9,684 nt of DNA from Clostridia bacterium (GCA_900755995.1 CAAEIM010000146.1:1-9684); one strand, 5' to 3'. Numbered from the stretch's first letter, positions 1 to 6,341 are shown. Program-made: numbers and translations. The notes: generated by a model not told the origin, from the letters alone.

Positions 1-1
1 A

Positions 2-943
2 GTCAGGGGGGCGGGAGCCTCTGTTTACTCAGCCTCAAAGCTTGCGGCAAACGAGCTTCCTCAGCTTGACCTGACGCTTAGAAGCGCTGTTTCTATTGCA
101 AGACGTCTTCAGGACCCGCTTGCGGAGCTTGTAAAAATTGAGCCAAAGGCAATCGGCGTTGGACAGTATCAGCACGATATGCCGCAGAAAAAGCTCGGGG
201 AAACACTTGACGGCGTTGTAGAGAGCTGTGTAAACTCAGTTGGAGCAGATTTAAATACAGCCTCACCTGCCTTGCTCTCAAGAATTTCAGGACTTAACAG
301 CACTGTTTGTAATAATATTGTTGCTTATCGTGAGGAAAACGGCGCATTTAGTTCCCGTACGGAATTAAAGAAAGTGCCAAAGCTCGGACCTAAGGCTTTT
401 GAACAGTGCGCAGGATTTTTGAGAGTGCCTGAAAGCAAAAATCCCTTTGATAATACAGGAGTTCATCCTGAAAGCTACAGCAGTGCAAAAGAGCTGCTCT
501 CAATTCTTGAATATTCTGACAAAGAAATAAAAAAGGGCAAATTCTCCGATTTACAGAGCCGTGTTGCTGCAAAGGGAACAAAAAACCTTGCCGAAACCTT
601 GAAAATCGGTCTGCCTACGCTTGACGATATTGTAAAGGAGCTTTCAAAGCCCGGCAGAGATCCCCGTGATGAGCTGCCTGCTCCAATGCTTCGTTCGGAT
701 ATTCTTGACATTAAGGACTTAAAGCCCGATATGGTGTTAAAGGGTACGGTGAGAAATGTTATCGACTTCGGTGCATTTATTGACATCGGAGTGCATCAGG
801 ACGGACTCGTACATATTTCACAGATTTGCGATAAATACATCAAGCATCCGTCAGAGGTTCTCAAGGTAGGAGATGTTGTTGAGGTGAAAATCCTCAGCGT
901 TGAGCCTGAGAAAAACAGAATCAGCCTTACAATGAGGTTTTGA
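2..943 (+). CDS. tex: Tex family RNA-binding transcription accessory protein, 3' part (5' end outside window)
   Basis: This is the C-terminal 313 residues of a protein usually a little over 700 residues long; the frame is open from base 2, so the start lies upstream of the window. The fragment opens with the end of the YqgF-like/helical core, including the family-typical GASVYSAS, SIARRLQDPLAELVKI and IGVGQYQHD stretches. A helix-hairpin-helix region follows at about fragment residues 80-143 (GADLNTAS, then KVPKLGPKAFEQCAGFLRV). An S1 RNA-binding domain occupies about residues 239-313 (GTVRNVIDFGAFIDIG, DGLVHISQI, SLTMRF). Tex is a nucleic-acid-binding protein linked to transcription and RNA metabolism. 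The protein ends directly after the S1 domain with almost no tail. An ATG at 179 lies inside the conserved core and is not the true start. The second codon reads as Arg and the third as Gly (VRGAGAS), where family members often have an acidic residue; this may be a variant or a base error at the edge. Confidence 0.95.
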   Translation, partial: VRGAGASVYSASKLAANELPQLDLTLRSAVSIARRLQDPLAELVKIEPKAIGVGQYQHDMPQKKLGETLDGVVESCVNSVGADLNTASPALLSRISGLNSTVCNNIVAYREENGAFSSRTELKKVPKLGPKAFEQCAGFLRVPESKNPFDNTGVHPESYSSAKELLSILEYSDKEIKKGKFSDLQSRVAAKGTKNLAETLKIGLPTLDDIVKELSKPGRDPRDELPAPMLRSDILDIKDLKPDMVLKGTVRNVIDFGAFIDIGVHQDGLVHISQICDKYIKHPSEVLKVGDVVEVKILSVEPEKNRISLTMRF

Positions 944-977
944 TTTTAAATAATTACAGAAAACCGAATATGTGTAT

Positions 978-1016
978 CAAAACAAGCGACAGTTATCTTG
1001 CCGCTTGTTTTGCTTT
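978..1016 (+). terminator. Rho-independent terminator after tex
   Basis: A perfect 11-bp inverted repeat (978-988 with 1002-1012) encloses a 13-nt loop, 35 nt after the tex stop. The stem arms are T/A-rich at their outer ends, so the right arm supplies GTTTTGCTTT in place of a separate long U-tract. It separates tex from the regulator gene downstream. Confidence 0.75.
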
Positions 1017-1095
1017 AAACAGAAATATTAAATCTGTTGAACTGCTATTATTTTTTCAGGAAAGATATTTATGTAATATAATTAAAGCAAAATTG

Positions 1096-1125
1096 TTGAC
1101 ACGATGTTACTTTTGATTATATAAT
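1096..1125 (+). promoter_or_regulatory. Near-perfect sigma-A promoter for the LytTR regulator operon
   Basis: The -35 box TTGACA (1096-1101) and the -10 box TATAAT (1120-1125) both match consensus exactly, with an 18-bp spacer. Transcription would start near 1132, only about 9 nt before the ATG at 1141. The leader would then hold little more than a GGTGAT Shine-Dalgarno-like element (1132-1137). The rest of the 943-1140 gap holds the tex terminator and AT-rich sequence in which I see no gene. Confidence 0.8.
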
Positions 1126-1140
1126 TTTTATGGTGATAAG

Positions 1141-1842
1141 ATGATAAGGGTTGCATTTTGTGATGATGAAGCAAAAATTTTAGAGGATTTGTCTGCCAAA
1201 ATAATAAAAGAATTTAAAAAGCTTAATTGTGAAATTGATTTATATACAACAGAAAACTCAATCGATCTACTTGAATACTTAAAAACCTCTCCTGTTGATA
1301 TTCTGTTTCTGGATATTGATATGCCTACAATCAGCGGTATGGATATTGCAGAAACTCTGCTCAACAGTGAAGTGAAAACACTTCTCGTATTTGTCACAGG
1401 TCAGGATGCGCTTGTATATAAATCCTTTAAATATCATCCTTTTGGATTTATAAGAAAGACATATTTTGATGAAGAAATTACAGGAGTGGTAAAAGGCTTA
1501 GTTGAGGAAATACAAAAAAGCTCTGATACTTTTTTATTCAAAACCAATGACGGCCTAAACAGAATCAAGCTCAAGGATATTCTGTATTTTGAATCTGAAT
1601 CAAATTATCTGAATTTGCATACAGCAAATACTGTTTACAAATTTAGAAGCACTATTTCGACAACCGAGAAGGAGCTTTCGGCAAAGGGATTTATCCGCAT
1701 CCATAAAGGCTTTCTTGTGAATCAGAAGCATATCTTTTCGGTTAAATCCGAGAATATAGTTCTCAGCAACAGTGTTGTGCTTCCAATAGGCAGAACAAAC
1801 AGAGAATTAATAAAAGTCCGCATAATGAGGTATATGAGATGA
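1141..1842 (+). CDS. LytTR-type response regulator (AgrA/LytT family)
   Basis: This 233-residue cytoplasmic transcription regulator is probably phosphorylated by the kinase encoded next to it. The receiver domain (about residues 1-120) has the acidic pair D8/D9, phospho-acceptor D58 in FLDIDMP, T86 in FVTGQ and K106 in FGFIRK. A LytTR DNA-binding domain (about 139-233) follows, with typical stretches ILYFESESNYLNLHT, FIRIHKGFLVN and LPIGR. Family members bind paired direct repeats upstream of target genes. Start choice: ATG 1141 follows GGTGAT at 5-nt spacing, and the receiver motif VAFCDDE sits at the expected distance. An upstream ATG at 1130 is out of frame. The stop overlaps the next start by 4 bp (ATGA), indicating translational coupling. 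The nearby ABC genes are the obvious candidate target, which is inference. Confidence 0.95.
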   Translation: MIRVAFCDDEAKILEDLSAKIIKEFKKLNCEIDLYTTENSIDLLEYLKTSPVDILFLDIDMPTISGMDIAETLLNSEVKTLLVFVTGQDALVYKSFKYHPFGFIRKTYFDEEITGVVKGLVEEIQKSSDTFLFKTNDGLNRIKLKDILYFESESNYLNLHTANTVYKFRSTISTTEKELSAKGFIRIHKGFLVNQKHIFSVKSENIVLSNSVVLPIGRTNRELIKVRIMRYMR

Positions 1843-2564
1843 TTGGAAAATATAAAAGGCTCAAGCAGGATTTTGAAATTCTTGAAAAGGAATATTCAAG
1901 AGAGGTTGCAAAAAATCTTGATTTACAGTATGAATATGATAATCTTAAAGCTGATTATACAAACGAAAGTGCTCAGCGTGCTGAGATTGAGCAGCTTCAC
2001 GAAAACACTCGAAGGCTAAAGCACGATATGAAAAATCATATTATGGTGGCTGTATCGTATCTTAACAACGGAGAGCTTGAACAGGCAAAGGATTATCTTT
2101 CGGACGTGCTGGATAATCTGAATAAAACCTACTCCTACATTCAGACGGGCAACTCTGTAATGAATTACATTATAAATTCCAAGCTTGAAAATGCGCATAA
2201 TAAGGGAATCAGATTTAAGGTGGAAATTGAAAACCTGCCTTTTGAAAAAATGGGCAGTGTTGATTTTTCCGCACTGCTTTCAAATATACTCGATAATGCG
2301 GTTGAAGCAAGTGAAAAGGCAAATGATAAGTTTATCTATGTTGCAATTCTCAAAAAGCGAGCCTACGATACTATTCTCGTAAAAAACAGGATTGAAGCCT
2401 CGGTTATCAAAACAAATCCCGAGCTTAAATCCGACAAAAGCAATAACGAACAACACGGCTACGGTATGAAGCAGATAAAGACAATAGCCGAGAAATATGA
2501 TGGTATAGTTGACATTTATGAAGAAGATAATATGTTCTGCGTGAATGTGATGATACCGAGCTAA
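1839..2564 (+). CDS. GHKL-family sensor histidine kinase without a membrane domain
   Basis: This 241-residue protein is the likely partner kinase of the overlapping LytTR regulator. Residues 1-56 are highly charged and look like a coiled coil. The phospho-acceptor box LKHDMKNH gives H62, followed by a DHp-like helical hairpin with NSVMNYIINSKL at about 105-116. The GHKL ATPase domain has an N-box (N149, D152, N153 in SNILDNAVEAS) and a G-box (GYGMKQI, 207-213). It ends at FCVNVMIPS, the normal end of this domain. AgrC-like relatives carry six or seven N-terminal membrane helices; here no hydrophobic segment is present, so the protein should be cytosolic. The signal could be intracellular or come from another protein; nothing in the sequence says which. 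The start ATG overlaps the upstream stop, with GAGG 8 nt before it. Confidence 0.93.
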   Translation: MIGKYKRLKQDFEILEKEYSREVAKNLDLQYEYDNLKADYTNESAQRAEIEQLHENTRRLKHDMKNHIMVAVSYLNNGELEQAKDYLSDVLDNLNKTYSYIQTGNSVMNYIINSKLENAHNKGIRFKVEIENLPFEKMGSVDFSALLSNILDNAVEASEKANDKFIYVAILKKRAYDTILVKNRIEASVIKTNPELKSDKSNNEQHGYGMKQIKTIAEKYDGIVDIYEEDNMFCVNVMIPS

Positions 2565-2567
2565 AGC

Positions 2568-2596
2568 AGACTGTTTCAGGCGAAGCAGTCTTTTTT
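2568..2596 (+). terminator. Rho-independent terminator after the two-component pair
   Basis: A 10-bp stem with one G-U pair (2568-2577 with 2582-2591) closes a 4-nt loop AGGC and runs into TTTTTT (2591-2596). It starts 4 nt after the kinase stop codon. It implies that the ABC genes downstream are transcribed from their own promoter. Confidence 0.9.
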
Positions 2597-2650
2597 ATTG
2601 GAATTAGTTTGCTTTTTGTCACAGCACAGAGGCAGTTTATCCCACCGGTA

Positions 2651-2678
2651 TTGTAATTTGTCGGTAAATGTTTATTAT
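2651..2678 (+). promoter_or_regulatory. Possible promoter of the ABC transporter genes
   Basis: TTGTAA (2651-2656) and TATTAT (2673-2678) are spaced by 16 bp. The match is moderate and the sequence is AT-rich, so this is tentative. The implied start near 2685 leaves about 10 nt of leader before ATG 2696. A weaker -35 alone (TTGTCA, 2616-2621) has no good -10 partner. I found no convincing pair of LytTR-type direct repeats in 2597-2685. Confidence 0.35.
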
Positions 2679-2695
2679 TAAATCAGGTGAAGAAA

Positions 2696-3652
2696 ATGAT
2701 TATAGCAAAAAATCTGTGTAAGGAATTTAACAATAATATCAAAGCCGTAAATGATGTTTCATTTCATATAAAGCAGGGTGAAACAGTCGGACTTATAGGC
2801 GCAAACGGAGCAGGTAAAACAACGCTTATAAAGCTTATTTCAGGTCTGTTAAAGCCAGACAGCGGATTTGTGAGAATTTTTGATGAAAATCCGCTTCAAA
2901 GAAAGGCTAAAAACAGACCGTTTATGGGCGTAGTATCAGGTCAGCGAGCCTCAGGTGCTTATGATAACGGCAGGGGTGCAAATACGGCAGCCTTGCAGGA
3001 GGATTTAACTGTTGAACTGAATATGGAGCTTGTAAAGGCAATTTACAGAATTTCCAATGAAAGCTATAATAAAAAGCTTTCTGAGCTAAAGGACGCTCTT
3101 GGTTTGAATTCTTTTATGAAATACCGTGTTGACCAGCTTTCATTAGGACAGCGTATGCGTGCAGAAATAGCCGTAGTACTGATTTTTGAGCCTGAGCTTC
3201 TTATACTTGACGAACCGTTTATCGGAGTTGACCTGATAGCGAAGGAATCAATAAGGCAAATTCTTCAAAAGCTTTCTAAAGAAAAGAAAACTACAATAAT
3301 TCTCACCACCCACAATGTAGAAGAAATTGAAAAAATCTGCGAACGTGTAATTTTAATAGACAAAGGGAGTATTGTTTTTAACGGGAGTTTTGACCGTATT
3401 AAGTATTCTCACGCAAGCATCAATTCGCTGAGCGCAAAGCTCACAGATAAGGTTCCCGATATGCAGGATTTGCCTGTGACAAAATATATGATAGAAAATG
3501 GGAAAATCACCTTATGGTATGACAGCAGGGTAATCAGCACCAAGGATTTAACCTCAAACATTTTATCTCAGTGTAGGGTTAAGGATTTACTGATAAGAAA
3601 GCCTACTGTTGAAGAAATTATGAGAAATATATACGAGGAGAAATCAGTATGA
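2696..3652 (+). CDS. ABC transporter ATP-binding protein (COG4586-like), first of two
   Basis: This 318-residue ATPase would power an ABC-2 type exporter. It shows Walker A GANGAGKT (35-42), Q-loop Gln 83, signature LSLGQ (148-152), Walker B LLILDEP (168-174) and H-loop His 206. A C-terminal extension of about 80 residues ends with a RKPTVEEIMRNIY-type motif, typical of this subfamily. The start is ATG 2696, because AGGTGA (2685-2690) is its Shine-Dalgarno 5 nt away; the in-frame GTG at 2687 lies inside that element. Compared with the second ATPase, about 13 extra residues (roughly 86-99, rich in Gly, Ala and Asn) follow the Q-loop glutamine. The reading frame stays open through them. The stop overlaps the next gene's ATG by 4 bp. 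The transported substrate is unknown. Confidence 0.93.
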   Translation: MIIAKNLCKEFNNNIKAVNDVSFHIKQGETVGLIGANGAGKTTLIKLISGLLKPDSGFVRIFDENPLQRKAKNRPFMGVVSGQRASGAYDNGRGANTAALQEDLTVELNMELVKAIYRISNESYNKKLSELKDALGLNSFMKYRVDQLSLGQRMRAEIAVVLIFEPELLILDEPFIGVDLIAKESIRQILQKLSKEKKTTIILTTHNVEEIEKICERVILIDKGSIVFNGSFDRIKYSHASINSLSAKLTDKVPDMQDLPVTKYMIENGKITLWYDSRVISTKDLTSNILSQCRVKDLLIRKPTVEEIMRNIYEEKSV

Positions 3653-4650
3653 GTAAAACTATTATTGATGTTCAGAACATAAGCAAAACCTTTAAAATTA
3701 CAAAGAGAAAAACAGGATTTACGGGTGCGTTGGCAAACATATTTCATCCCGAACACGAGTACAAAAAGGCTGTAGATAACATCAGCTTTAATATAAAAGA
3801 GGGTGAAATGGTAGGCTTTATCGGCCCTAACGGAGCGGGGAAGTCAACTACCGTAAAAATGCTCTCGGGTATTCTGTATCCTGACAGCGGCAGCATAAAT
3901 ATCGCAGGATATATTCCTCATAAACAGCGTAAGGAATATGTAGCAAATATAGGTGTAGTGTTTGGTCAGAAATCTCAGATTTCTTGGGATTTGTCACCTA
4001 TGGACAGCTACGAGGTAATTAAGCATATTTACAAAATTCCCGACAAAAAATACAAAGAGAATATTGAACGTTTTACAGAGCTTCTTGATATGCAGAAATT
4101 TATCAATCAGCCGGTTCGACAGCTTTCGCTCGGACAGCGAATGAGAGCAGATATTGCAGCGGCACTTCTGCACTCTCCTAAAATAGTTTTCTTTGATGAA
4201 CCTACAATCGGAATTGATGTTGTAGGCAAGGAGAAAATCCGCAGCTTTATAAAATCTCTTAATAAAACCGATAATATTACTATGATTTTCACAACTCACG
4301 ATATGCAGGATATTGAAAAGACCTGTGAACGCCTGATAATTATTGATGACGGAAAAAAGCTTTATGACGGAAGCCTTGAATCAATAAAAAGAAATTATGT
4401 TTCGTCACGAATCATTGAAGCCGAGTTTGAAGATTTGCCCGAAAAAATTGACATTCCAAACGTTACAGTCAGCGATGTTGATAAAAATAAAATGAAAAAG
4501 CTCGTCACATTTGATACAGGTAAAACAAGTATAAATACTTTGATGAGCACTCTGCTGAATAATTACAATATCAAGGATATTTCAATAAAAGAGCCTGAAA
4601 TTGATGCGATAATAAGTGATATATATCAGGGAAAAATTATTGTTAATTAA
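3649..4650 (+). CDS. ABC transporter ATP-binding protein (COG4586-like), second of two
   Basis: This 333-residue ATPase is a paralogue of the gene it overlaps. Motifs are Walker A GPNGAGKS (59-66), Q-loop Gln 107 in VVFGQKSQISWDL, signature LSLGQ (159-163), Walker B IVFFDEP (179-185) and H-loop His 217. A C-terminal extension ends with IKEPEIDAIISDIY, the counterpart of the first ATPase's tail. Residues 18-38 before the core strand form the loop usual in this subfamily (GALANIFHPEHEYKKAVD), which the first ATPase lacks. GAGGAG (3635-3640) lies 8 nt before the ATG. Two different ATPases side by side suggest a heterodimer, which is inference. All catalytic motifs look intact, so loss of function at this locus would come from the permease and not from the ATPases. 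Confidence 0.95.
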   Translation: MSKTIIDVQNISKTFKITKRKTGFTGALANIFHPEHEYKKAVDNISFNIKEGEMVGFIGPNGAGKSTTVKMLSGILYPDSGSINIAGYIPHKQRKEYVANIGVVFGQKSQISWDLSPMDSYEVIKHIYKIPDKKYKENIERFTELLDMQKFINQPVRQLSLGQRMRADIAAALLHSPKIVFFDEPTIGIDVVGKEKIRSFIKSLNKTDNITMIFTTHDMQDIEKTCERLIIIDDGKKLYDGSLESIKRNYVSSRIIEAEFEDLPEKIDIPNVTVSDVDKNKMKKLVTFDTGKTSINTLMSTLLNNYNIKDISIKEPEIDAIISDIYQGKIIVN

Positions 4651-4665
4651 GTTAGGAGGTGTAGG

Positions 4666-5142
4666 ATGAGTACATATATACAATTTGCCGCAATTAAATT
4701 CAGGAATAATATGGCTTACCGTTTTGAGTATATAATGGGTATTCTTAATACTGTTCTTAATTTTCTGGTGTATTGGTGCATTTACAAAGCACTATACGGC
4801 GACGCAAACGAGATTGACGGAATTACCTTTTCAATGGTAACCACCAATTTTATAATTTCACTCGGTCTTTCAAATGCTTTTTCAAAAAATGAAATGTTTT
4901 TGCAGGATAAAATAAAGCAGGGGACAATAGCAAATGAGCTTCTTAAGCCTGTTAATTTTAAACTGAGAATGTTGTTTGAGGATTTGGGTGACGGATTTTT
5001 TAAAGTAGTTTTCAATTTTCTGCCTGCTGTGATAATTTCAATGCTTTTTACGGAAATGATGCCGCCTGCCGGAATTTTTGGCTTTGTTTTCTGCCTCGTC
5101 AGTGTATTGGAATCTGAGAAAATTTGCAGGGTATCCGATTAG
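4666..5142 (+). CDS. ABC-2 type permease, N-terminal part only (COG4587-like; truncated)
   Basis: The frame runs 158 codons, against roughly 260-270 residues for this permease family. It has a strong AGGAGGT Shine-Dalgarno (4654-4660) 5 nt before ATG 4666. Family-like features are AYRFEYIMGIL near the start, hydrophobic segments at about 22-44, 56-72 and 113-129, and the cytoplasmic stretch KIKQGTIANELLKPVNFKL (82-100). The segment starting at about 137 (IFGFVFCLVSV) should continue as a further membrane helix. Instead it turns at about codon 148 into LESEKICRVSD and a stop, which has no family character. It is therefore either a non-functional remnant or a short orphan protein. The remaining permease-like sequence is in a different frame (next entry). 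Resemblance to COG4587 is from memory of the family, not from a search. Confidence 0.8.
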   Translation: MSTYIQFAAIKFRNNMAYRFEYIMGILNTVLNFLVYWCIYKALYGDANEIDGITFSMVTTNFIISLGLSNAFSKNEMFLQDKIKQGTIANELLKPVNFKLRMLFEDLGDGFFKVVFNFLPAVIISMLFTEMMPPAGIFGFVFCLVSVLESEKICRVSD

Positions 5143-5359
5143 TATTTATAATAAATTTATACAGTCACTGCTAATTTTTGTAGTGCCGTTTGCATTTGTC
5201 AATTACTTTCCTGCACAATTCCTGCTGCGTAAGGCTGATATGGCGGCATATCCCGAATGGATTATGTATATTTCGCCGTTTGTTGGAATCATACTTTATA
5301 CCCTCGCTTACTTTTTCTGGAAGTTTAGTATGAGGTATTATAAGAGCACCGGTAATTAA
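5060..5359 (+). pseudogene. ABC-2 type permease, C-terminal remnant (COG3694-like), out of frame
   Basis: The frame is open from 5060, but recognisable sequence begins at about 5099 (SVYWNLRKFAGYPISIYNKF). It continues with a hydrophobic segment (SLLIFVVPFAFVNYFPAQFLL), a last membrane helix (ISPFVGIILYTLAYFFW) and a short basic tail ending at the 5359 stop. The FAxYPxxIY and PxAFxNYFPAxxLL patterns are typical of the C-terminal third of COG3694 permeases, whereas the preceding frame looks like COG4587. The frame has no credible start of its own: a TTG at 5078 has no ribosome binding site. The parsimonious reading is a deletion of roughly 0.9 kb that removed the end of one permease gene and most of the next, with the junction near 5099-5106. 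An assembly collapse is the main alternative. Confidence 0.75.
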
Positions 5360-5371
5360 TGTTTGTAAAGC

Positions 5372-5420
5372 AAAAAGGCATACACTCTAACTTCTTAGAA
5401 AGAGTGTATGCCAAATTTTT
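5372..5420. terminator. Bidirectional terminator between ABC locus and acetyltransferase
   Basis: A perfect 12-bp inverted repeat (5377-5388 with 5401-5412) with a 12-nt loop is flanked by AAAAA on the left and AAATTTTT on the right. It therefore has a U-run in both directions. It lies between the convergent permease remnant and the GNAT gene. Confidence 0.9.
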
Positions 5421-5431
5421 ATTTTATAATT

Positions 5432-5944
5432 TCATATTTCAAACGCTTTATCATACATCACTATGCCGTTTATAGGCTTTGACTTATCATTTAGCTGTAC
5501 AGCCATAAAATACTCATCATTGACCTCGAATGGAGCTTTTATGTTATACTCACTTGCGGGAATATATCCGAATCTATGATAGTATCTGTTGTCGCCTAAA
5601 ACCACACAATAATCATACTTCAATTCTTTGGCTATTCTATGCCCCTCGGTTACGAGTTTTGAGCCAATGCCTTGATTTTGATATTCGGGCAAAACCGCAA
5701 GTGGCGCAAGCGCCAACTCGGTGTCATTTCCGACCCTAATCTTTGTAAACATAGCATAGCCAATAATTTTGTTTTCCATAACTGCAACTAACGCAAGCTG
5801 CGGAATAAATGAAGCGCTGCTTCTCAGAGCGGTAACTAAATCCTGCTCGTTTCCGTCGCAATGTTCTGCCGCTTCAAAAGCTGTCTTTACGATTTCATAT
5901 ACACGGCTATAGTCGCCTGCATTTTCCTGCCTTATTTCTAACAT
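5432..5944 (-). CDS. GNAT family N-acetyltransferase (COG3153, YhbS-like)
   Basis: This 170-residue acetyltransferase transfers an acetyl group from acetyl-CoA to an amine; the substrate cannot be told from sequence. Acetyl-CoA-binding motif A is LAVLPEYQNQGIGSKLV, with Q89, G92 and G94 of the Q/R-x-x-G-x-G/A signature. The early IRQENAGDYSRVYEIVKTAF and the later VVLGDNRYYHRFGYIPASEYNIKAPFEV are hallmarks of the YhbS-like group, and the length is normal. AAGAGGT (5951-5957, read leftward) lies 6-7 nt before the ATG at 5944. It is convergent with the ABC locus and probably functionally unrelated to it. It looks complete, with no sign of damage. Confidence 0.93.
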   Translation of the reverse strand: MLEIRQENAGDYSRVYEIVKTAFEAAEHCDGNEQDLVTALRSSASFIPQLALVAVMENKIIGYAMFTKIRVGNDTELALAPLAVLPEYQNQGIGSKLVTEGHRIAKELKYDYCVVLGDNRYYHRFGYIPASEYNIKAPFEVNDEYFMAVQLNDKSKPINGIVMYDKAFEI

Positions 5945-6068
5945 AATTATACCTCTTAATGTGATAATTGACTATTTAAAACAAATTAAATCGCTGCTTG
6001 TGTCGTTTGCGTTTTGTCTGCAACTTCATTTTTACTATAATTGAGTACAAAATATTGTAACTAATTTC

Positions 6069-6097
6069 ATAATATAAGATGCAAAAAACTCAGTAAA
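6069..6097 (-). promoter_or_regulatory. Possible promoter of the acetyltransferase gene
   Basis: Reading leftward, TTTACT (6092-6097) and TATTAT (6069-6074) are 17 bp apart. The -35 box lies inside the left arm of the tRNA terminator hairpin, so the two signals share sequence. The leader to ATG 5944 would be about 118 nt. Both boxes have mismatches and the region is AT-rich. In the rest of 5945-6068 I see no gene or better promoter. Confidence 0.3.
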
Positions 6098-6135
6098 CAA
6101 GCCACTTTTCAGAAGTTTGCCAATTTACTGAGTTT
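6083..6135 (-). terminator. Rho-independent terminator of tRNA-Ser
   Basis: A perfect 12-bp inverted repeat (6086-6097 with 6124-6135) encloses 26 nt, which contain a small inner hairpin (ACTT/AAGT at 6103-6115). Read leftward it ends in TTTTTT (6083-6088, sharing three bases with the stem). It lies just beyond the 3' end of the tRNA. Confidence 0.8.
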
Positions 6136-6142
6136 AAATGTT

Positions 6143-6235
6143 TGGCGGAGAGAAGGGGATTCGAACCCCTGGTACGGGGAAACCCGTACACATGATTTCC
6201 AATCATGCTCCTTCGGCCAGCTCGGACATCTCTCC
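6143..6235 (-). tRNA. tRNA-Ser (anticodon GGA)
   Basis: Read leftward, the 7-bp acceptor stem is GGAGAGA (6235-6229) pairing with TCTCTCC (6153-6147), followed by discriminator G and an encoded CCA (6145-6143). The anticodon stem is CATGA/TCATG around the loop TTGGAAA, giving anticodon GGA for UCC/UCU codons. A long variable arm (GTACGGG/CCCGTAC with a 4-nt loop) marks a class II serine tRNA. The T arm carries GGTTCGAATCC. Total length is 93 nt including CCA. Confidence 0.97.
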
Positions 6236-6248
6236 AAAGACAATGGAT

Positions 6249-6277
6249 ATTATATCAAAAACTCAGCCAAAAATCAA
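6249..6277 (-). promoter_or_regulatory. Promoter of tRNA-Ser
   Basis: Read leftward, the -35 box is TTGATT (6277-6272) and the -10 box TATAAT (6254-6249), spaced by exactly 17 bp. The expected start near 6242 is about 7 nt before the mature tRNA 5' end, a normal short tRNA leader. Confidence 0.8.
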
Positions 6278-6314
6278 GACTTTTTTCAAAAATTATGAAA
6301 TAACTGTTGAAAAT

Positions 6315-6341
6315 ATAAAATCTTTTATAATCTCATATTGT
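6315..6341 (+). promoter_or_regulatory. Possible sigma-E-type sporulation promoter of sigK
   Basis: ATA (6315-6317) followed after 16 bp by CATATTGT (6334-6341) resembles the Bacillus/Clostridia sigma-E pattern ATA-N16/18-cATAcanT. In Bacillus subtilis sigK is transcribed by sigma-E RNA polymerase with SpoIIID. The leader to ATG 6461 would be about 114 nt. Such matches are easy to find in AT-rich DNA, so this is tentative. No good sigma-A promoter was seen in 6300-6455. Confidence 0.35.

Noticed and set aside
475..786. 103-codon leftward frame inside tex
   Set aside because: It is the low-complexity Ser-rich antisense of the conserved tex sequence, without start signals.
179..943. ATG 179 as the start of a 254-residue protein
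   Set aside because: The frame is open upstream to base 2 and the upstream residues are conserved Tex sequence, so this is an internal methionine.
1095..1108. GTT repeats (GTTGA and GTTAC) as a LytTR autoregulatory site
   Set aside because: The two GTT cores are 11 bp apart, not the roughly 21-22 bp period of AgrA/LytTR sites, and the flanks do not match the consensus.
2601..2672. GTTT elements before the ABC genes as LytTR binding repeats
   Set aside because: Cores at 2607, 2635 and 2670 are 28 and 35 bp apart with unlike flanks, so they do not form the expected paired repeat.
5078..5359. A separate 93-codon membrane protein starting at TTG 5078
   Set aside because: There is no Shine-Dalgarno before the TTG, and its first residues read into an antiquated permease frame. 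The sequence is better explained as the C-terminal remnant of a permease.
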